Part shown: positions 6,002 through 8,677 of the stretch, piece by piece
How the letters are laid out: each line of letters starts with the position of its first letter
Numbering within the stretch: the stretch's first letter is position 1
Assembly (NCBI GenBank): GCA_029567025.1
Contig: JAKQLT010000010.1
Coordinates: forward strand, 1-8,677
Source of the DNA: Candidatus Omnitrophota bacterium
GTDB lineage: Bacteria > Omnitrophota > Gorgyraeia > Zapsychrales > Zapsychraceae
DNA: 8,677 nucleotides
Direction of reading: 5' to 3'
Translations under genes and position numbers: made by a program
The notes under the pieces: generated by a model
What the model saw: the letters and a program-made list of their open reading frames with translations, nothing else
Database searches by the model: none
What the model was told of the DNA's origin: nothing

Positions 6002-6674
6002 TCTGTGCCTTGAGGTTTTAAATAGGCTAAATACCTCTGGAGTTTTAAAAGAAATCATACTTATTGGTAGTTGGTGTCTTCCGTTTTATTCAGAATATTT
6101 TTCTAATGTTAAATATAATCCCGTTTTTAGAACCCGCGATATGGATTTTCTTGTTCCTTTGCCTCGGAAGATAAAAATAAATATAGATATTTTTGATTTA
6201 TTAAAAGACCTTGGTTTTATTGTTGGGTTTCAAGGAAAGGAAGGTTATATTAGGCTCGAGCATCCTGCATTAATTATTGAATTTTTGGTTCCAGAAAAAG
6301 GCAAAGGTACAAATAAGCCGATATCTTTGTCGCAATTAGGCGTTAATGCCACAGCGTTACGGTTTCTTAATTTTTTGACTGATAACACAATTCTTGTAAA
6401 AGTGGAAGATTTTAATGTCCGTTTACCTCATCCAGCGAATTTTGCTCTTCATAAATTGATTATATTTCAGCGCAGAAAGAATGAAGAAAAGGCCATGAAA
6501 GATTTTCTTTCTGCTATTGAAATTTTAAAAGCGCTTATTGCAAAGAAGGAAACAGGTATGATTTATAAAGTTTTTTCTTCGATTCCTCAAAAATGGCAGA
6601 AAAATATTATCAAAAGATTAGAAGAGTCAAAAGAGACAGAGATCAGTCGTGTTTTAAGAAATATTAGCCTGTAA
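5982..6674 (+). CDS. GSU2403-type nucleotidyltransferase-fold protein
   Basis: This 230-residue protein resembles the GSU2403 / NTP_transf_8 group of polymerase-beta-fold nucleotidyltransferases. The active-site pattern is complete. It has IGSW (28-31) for the GS motif, TRDMDFLVPLPRK with metal ligands Asp53 and Asp55, and a third carboxylate, Glu100, in LIIEFLVPEKGKG. LGVNATALRFLNFL and LPHPANFALHKLIIFQRR (148-165) are further family blocks. Related minimal nucleotidyltransferases act in toxin-antitoxin pairs such as AbiE or MNT/HEPN by transferring nucleotides to RNA or protein, but the substrate here is unknown. The start is GTG 5982, with AAGGAGAG (5968-5975) 6 bases upstream, and it overlaps the preceding gene by 20 bases. 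With all metal ligands kept, it is probably active. Confidence 0.85.
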   Translation: MEKNQYNLCLEVLNRLNTSGVLKEIILIGSWCLPFYSEYFSNVKYNPVFRTRDMDFLVPLPRKIKINIDIFDLLKDLGFIVGFQGKEGYIRLEHPALIIEFLVPEKGKGTNKPISLSQLGVNATALRFLNFLTDNTILVKVEDFNVRLPHPANFALHKLIIFQRRKNEEKAMKDFLSAIEILKALIAKKETGMIYKVFSSIPQKWQKNIIKRLEESKETEISRVLRNISL

Positions 6675-6712
6675 GGATTTCTTAGAGGTGAACAAAAAAC
6701 GGTTAAACCAAA

Positions 6713-6727
6713 CCACCTCTGAGGTGG
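6713..6727 (+). repeat. Palindrome CCACCTC-T-GAGGTGG before the ART-like gene
   Basis: Seven-base arms flank a single T. As RNA, the left arm is anti-Shine-Dalgarno-like and can cover GAGGTG in the right arm. A second copy of the right-arm motif, AGAGGTG (6684-6690), could alternatively pair with CACCTCT (6714-6720). The preceding bases include ACCAAAC (6707-6713), the core of the operator half-site found upstream. No T-tract follows, so this is not a typical intrinsic terminator. Confidence 0.6.
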
Positions 6728-6731
6728 GACG

Positions 6732-6749
6732 ATGGATAAAAGAATATGA
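6732..6749 (+). other. Possible five-codon upstream ORF coupled to the ART-like gene
   Basis: The ATG at 6732 opens a tiny frame (MDKRI) whose TGA overlaps the ATG of the next gene in an ATGA-type junction. GAGGTG (6721-6726) lies 5 bases before it, within the right arm of the palindrome. The main gene itself has no good ribosome site, so reinitiation from this leader is possible. Such a short frame can arise by chance, so the call is tentative. Confidence 0.25.
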
Positions 6750-7180
6750 GCTATTTATATAGAGGGTTGAGACAAGAAGAAGTTGATAATGGGCAATTAA
6801 TTGCTAAAGAGCAAGGGGTTTTTGCTCAACATCCGAAACTTCCGATTTGTTTGCCATTTAGTCTTGAGAAAAATATTATTAACGCTGTAATAAATCATCA
6901 AAAAAATAATGGTTTAAATGAATATAACACTTCTGGAGTTTCGACTTCAACAGAAATTGAAATTGCTAAGAAATACGCAACTGAATATTATCGCAGAGAT
7001 GGATATGTGGCGTATATTTCTAGAGACAAGTTAAGAAAATATAATATTTTTGAGTTTGATGTAAAGGCAGATTGTCCGGAAGTAGCTAATCCTGAAGATC
7101 ATGAGGTGATTCTTTATGATAATGTTGGTGGGGCAATGCCTAAAGAAGTTATTGAGAAAATAGAAAAAATTCAAGTTTAA
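6746..7180 (+). CDS. Putative ADP-ribosyltransferase-fold protein (R-S-E type)
   Basis: This 144-residue protein is not a named family to me, but it shows the three-part pattern of R-S-E ADP-ribosyltransferases. An Arg lies in LYRGL (Arg6, beta-strand 1), an STS motif in GVSTSTEIEIAKKYA (66-68), and a C-terminal acid motif in EDHEVILYDNVGGAMP, with Glu120 the likely catalytic Glu. The segment YVAYISRDKLRKYNIFEFDV fits the strand between the last two motifs. Such enzymes transfer ADP-ribose from NAD to protein, nucleic acid or small molecules and are often toxins. No signal peptide is present. The gene is AT-rich, has only a weak GGA ahead of its ATG, and lies between GC-rich inverted repeats, which suggests recent acquisition. 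Other NAD-binding ART-like folds remain possible. Confidence 0.55.
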   Translation: MSYLYRGLRQEEVDNGQLIAKEQGVFAQHPKLPICLPFSLEKNIINAVINHQKNNGLNEYNTSGVSTSTEIEIAKKYATEYYRRDGYVAYISRDKLRKYNIFEFDVKADCPEVANPEDHEVILYDNVGGAMPKEVIEKIEKIQV

Positions 7181-7199
7181 AAATTTTAAGATTATAGAA

Positions 7200-7253
7200 A
7201 CCCGTCCCACCACGGGTGAGCCGCAAACTGCGCGTGACACGCCGAGGGGTGAC
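7200..7253. repeat. GC-rich palindromic block before yraN
   Basis: This 54-base stretch is markedly GC-rich against AT-rich surroundings. It contains the ACCCGT/ACGGGT hairpin with a CCCACC loop (7200-7217) and the palindrome GCGTG-A-CACGC (7232-7242). It resembles a REP-like or element-end sequence rather than coding DNA, although the frame upstream of yraN happens to stay open through it. Confidence 0.45.
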
Positions 7254-7263
7254 AATAAAAAAC

Positions 7264-7635
7264 ATGACGATTTTTAAGCAAAAAGTTGGGAAGCATGGAG
7301 AAGATTTAGCCCAAAAGTTTTTGTGTCAAAACGGTTATAAAATTTTAGAAAAGAATTTCCGTTCGTCTTTTGGCGAAATTGATATTATCGCGCAGGAAAA
7401 AAAGACTTTTTGTTTTGTGGAAGTCAAAACGCGTCATTCTCAAATATTTGGCTCTCCGTCAGAGGCGGTATCATTTCAAAAACAAGAAAAAATTATTAAA
7501 ACCGCTCTTTTTTATATGAATAAGAAGAAATTAGATAATAAAGACATGCGTTTTGATGTGGTTTCGATTTTTTTAGATGGAAAAGAGCAAATTTTAAACA
7601 TAGAAATCATCAAAAATGCCTTTGAAGGCGCGTAA
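7264..7635 (+). CDS. yraN: YraN/UPF0102 family protein, predicted endonuclease-like
   Basis: This 123-residue protein of the UPF0102 family has a PD-(D/E)XK nuclease-like fold and unproven cellular role. Diagnostic motifs are GKHGEDLAQKFLCQNGYKILEKN near the N-terminus (shown in part), then SSFGEIDIIAQE with Glu38 and Asp40, and FVEVKTR with Glu53 and Lys55, forming the nuclease-like site. The end has MRFDVVSIF. The frame is open back to 7216, but that region is the GC-rich palindrome block. The ATG at 7264 gives the normal family N-terminus; GTG 7249 is an alternative. No strong ribosome site is seen (a GAGGGG lies some 14 bases upstream), as expected if the accessory insertion removed the native junction with rnhB. 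Confidence 0.9.
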   Translation: MTIFKQKVGKHGEDLAQKFLCQNGYKILEKNFRSSFGEIDIIAQEKKTFCFVEVKTRHSQIFGSPSEAVSFQKQEKIIKTALFYMNKKKLDNKDMRFDVVSIFLDGKEQILNIEIIKNAFEGA

Positions 7636-7665
7636 TTTTAATCGAGAAACTTTCCATAAAAGAAT

Positions 7666-7694
7666 TTGCAAAGAGAAAATTTTTAGGTTAAGAT
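7666..7694 (+). promoter_or_regulatory. Predicted promoter of the fchA-folD unit
   Basis: TTGCAA (7666-7671) and TAAGAT (7689-7694) stand 17 bases apart, each matching the sigma70 consensus at 4 of 6 positions. They lie in the 148-base gene-free gap between yraN and the cyclohydrolase gene. The implied leader of about 80 bases contains an imperfect hairpin, GAAA-GT-ATCC / GGATTTTC, around the TTCA loop (7715-7736). No known folate riboswitch motif was recognised in it. Confidence 0.4.
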
Positions 7695-7783
7695 GAAGCA
7701 TAAATAATTAAGACGAAAGTATCCTTCAGGATTTTCAGCCCGAATTCTTTTAGAAAATAATCTTATAAATAATATTAATAAAT

Positions 7784-8263
7784 ATGAAAAAATTTAAGAA
7801 TTTTACTATTGATGAATATTTAGGCGTTCTTTCACGTCGAGAACCTGTCCCGGGAGGAGGATCAGTAGCGGCTCTTACCGCGGCTTTAGGCACAGGCCTT
7901 ATCTGTATGGTCACGAATTATTCTTTGAATAAAGGTAAAAGCGAAGAGATTGAGAATCAATTAAAAGAAATTTTACAGAAAAGTTATGAATATCAGGCGC
8001 GGCTTTTAGAACTCGTCGACCTTGATTCCGAGGCCTATATGAAAGTCGTCAAAACGAGAAAAGAAAATCCAGAGGAATATCAAAAAGCATTAGAAGAAGC
8101 CAGTGCCATTCCTCGGGAGATTTGTCAATTGTGTTACGCCGCGGTTGATTTAATTCCTTTTATCGTTAAAGAAGGCAATAAAAATCTTATTCACGATGCC
8201 CAAATCGCTTCGGAGATGCTTTTATCCGCTTACAATAGCGCTTTGGTCTTATCCAATCAATAA
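7784..8263 (+). CDS. Cyclodeaminase/cyclohydrolase family protein (FchA-like methenyl-THF cyclohydrolase), short form
   Basis: This 159-residue protein belongs to the FTCD_C / FchA family, whose members hydrolyse 5,10-methenyl-THF to 10-formyl-THF or deaminate formimino-THF. It shows FTIDEYLGVLSRREPVPGGG (shown in part) with the glycine-rich turn PGGGSVAALTAALG (23-36), then LVDLDSEAYMKVV (78-89), AIPREICQLCYAAVDL, and EGNKNLIHDAQIASEMLLSAYNSA. Family members are usually around 200 residues. This copy stops just where the last conserved helix and its NV-x-INL region would begin, and folD starts 5 bases later. No frameshift is evident, so it is a shortened form. There is no Shine-Dalgarno site before the ATG. 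The placement directly before folD supports a folate one-carbon role. Confidence 0.8.
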   Translation: MKKFKNFTIDEYLGVLSRREPVPGGGSVAALTAALGTGLICMVTNYSLNKGKSEEIENQLKEILQKSYEYQARLLELVDLDSEAYMKVVKTRKENPEEYQKALEEASAIPREICQLCYAAVDLIPFIVKEGNKNLIHDAQIASEMLLSAYNSALVLSNQ

Positions 8264-8268
8264 TAGTT

Positions 8269-8677
8269 ATGTCCGCACAAATCCTTGATGGCAAAAAGCT
8301 TGCGCAGTCTTTAAAAGAGCAATTAAAAAATGAAATGCTCCTGCTTAAGGAAAAATACCAACAAGTTCCGTCTTTAGTCGGGATTATTGTTGGCGAAGAC
8401 CCAAGCGCCTGTTCTTATACGAATTCACAGAAGAAAATCGCTCATGAAATCGGTATTGAATATGAATTAAAACTTTTGCCATTAAATATTTCCCAACAAG
8501 ATTTGATTGCGTTTATCGAAAAGTTGAATCAGGATAAAAATGTCCATGGAATTATGCTTCATAAGCCGCTCCCGAAACAATTGGATTATCATTGCGTTAG
8601 TAATTATATTTTACCGTTAAAAGATGTGGAAGGAATGAATATCAGTAATTTAGGTAAAATGATGCTCAATGAAATGC
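8269..8677 (+). CDS. folD: FolD-like methylene-THF dehydrogenase/cyclohydrolase, N-terminal part, with altered active site (partial)
   Basis: The first 136 residues of a FolD homologue run off the window end. Recognisable blocks are AQILDGKKLAQSL, LVGIIVGEDPSACSYTNSQKK (shown in part; it includes Tyr50), VHGIMLHKPLPKQLD, and LPLKDVEGMNISNLGKM. FolD normally oxidises methylene-THF with NADP and hydrolyses the product. The numbering matches E. coli FolD without gaps, so Lys54, Gln98 and Asp121 of the catalytic centre can be located. They are Gln54, His98 and Glu121 here, with lysines at 55 and 56 next to the first site. The Rossmann NAD(P) domain lies outside the window. The start ATG is 5 bases after the cyclohydrolase stop and has no clear ribosome site, so translation is probably coupled. 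Confidence 0.85.
   Translation, partial: MSAQILDGKKLAQSLKEQLKNEMLLLKEKYQQVPSLVGIIVGEDPSACSYTNSQKKIAHEIGIEYELKLLPLNISQQDLIAFIEKLNQDKNVHGIMLHKPLPKQLDYHCVSNYILPLKDVEGMNISNLGKMMLNEM

Larger units (their letters stand above)
6723..7211. repeat. Inverted 9-mer pair flanking the ART-like gene
   Basis: GGTGGGACG at 6723-6731 is the exact reverse complement of CGTCCCACC at 7203-7211. Each copy is embedded in its own hairpin: CCACCTC/GAGGTGG on the left, and ACCCGT/ACGGGT (7200-7205 and 7212-7217) on the right. The pair brackets the ART-like gene with about 15 and 22 bases of margin. It may mark the ends of a small gene-carrying element, but no target duplication was seen. Confidence 0.45.
5563..7263 (+). 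other. Accessory block inserted between rnhB and yraN
   Basis: The housekeeping series trmD-rplS-rnhB is interrupted before yraN, its usual next gene. The interval holds three non-core genes, a self-contained promoter with a duplicated operator, and GC-rich palindromes near its right end. Coding regions inside it are visibly poorer in GCG and CGC codons than tgt, trmD or rnhB. No transposase, integrase or clear target-site duplication is seen, so the mechanism of arrival is unknown. The boundaries are inferred from gene order and are approximate. Confidence 0.6.

Noticed and set aside
7031..7255. Minus-strand open frame of 74 codons
   Set aside because: It is antisense to the ART-like gene, low in complexity and rich in Phe, Leu and Ile from reversed AT-rich codons, and it starts inside the GC-rich palindrome block. 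No family features.
7695..7783. Folate (THF) riboswitch in the fchA leader
   Set aside because: The leader has only a small imperfect hairpin and none of the conserved THF aptamer sequence that I could recognise.

Overview
The window looks like a chromosomal stretch from an AT-rich bacterium. It carries a dense, all plus-strand run of housekeeping genes with Shine-Dalgarno sites and short or overlapping gene junctions. A RuvB / DUF2905 / SpoIID-domain / QueA / Tgt order is common in bacteria. So is a TrmD / L19 / RNase HII / YraN order. Here the two strings are joined directly. No marker fixes the phylum. An uncultivated Gram-negative-type lineage such as Omnitrophota is only a guess from the style of the proteins.

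Layout. At 1-1660 are the end of ruvB, a small membrane protein (DUF2905) and a secreted or anchored SpoIID/LytB-domain protein. At 1653-3841 are queA and tgt, which act in queuosine modification of tRNA, with a strong hairpin between them. At 3848-5562 are trmD, rplS and rnhB. At 5563-7263 lies an accessory block, inserted where rnhB and yraN are normally neighbours. It holds a duplicated inverted-repeat operator around a good sigma70-type promoter, a small basic helical protein, a GSU2403-type nucleotidyltransferase whose start overlaps that gene, an ADP-ribosyltransferase-like protein, and GC-rich palindromes flanking the last gene. At 7264-7635 yraN resumes the housekeeping series. At 7784-8677 are a short FchA-type cyclohydrolase and the start of folD, a two-gene folate one-carbon unit with its own likely promoter.

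How the genes work together. QueA and Tgt serve successive steps of queuosine formation, and TrmD adds m1G37 to tRNA, so the centre of the window is a tRNA-modification and ribosome cluster. The accessory block looks like a toxin-antitoxin or defence-type cargo: a polymerase-beta-fold nucleotidyltransferase, a small partner protein and an ART-fold protein. This reading rests on fold motifs and context, not on recognised systems. At the right end, FolD has lost the three residues (Lys54, Gln98, Asp121 in E. coli numbering) that define its dehydrogenase/cyclohydrolase site. It sits directly after a separate cyclohydrolase gene, which suggests the two activities have been divided or changed.
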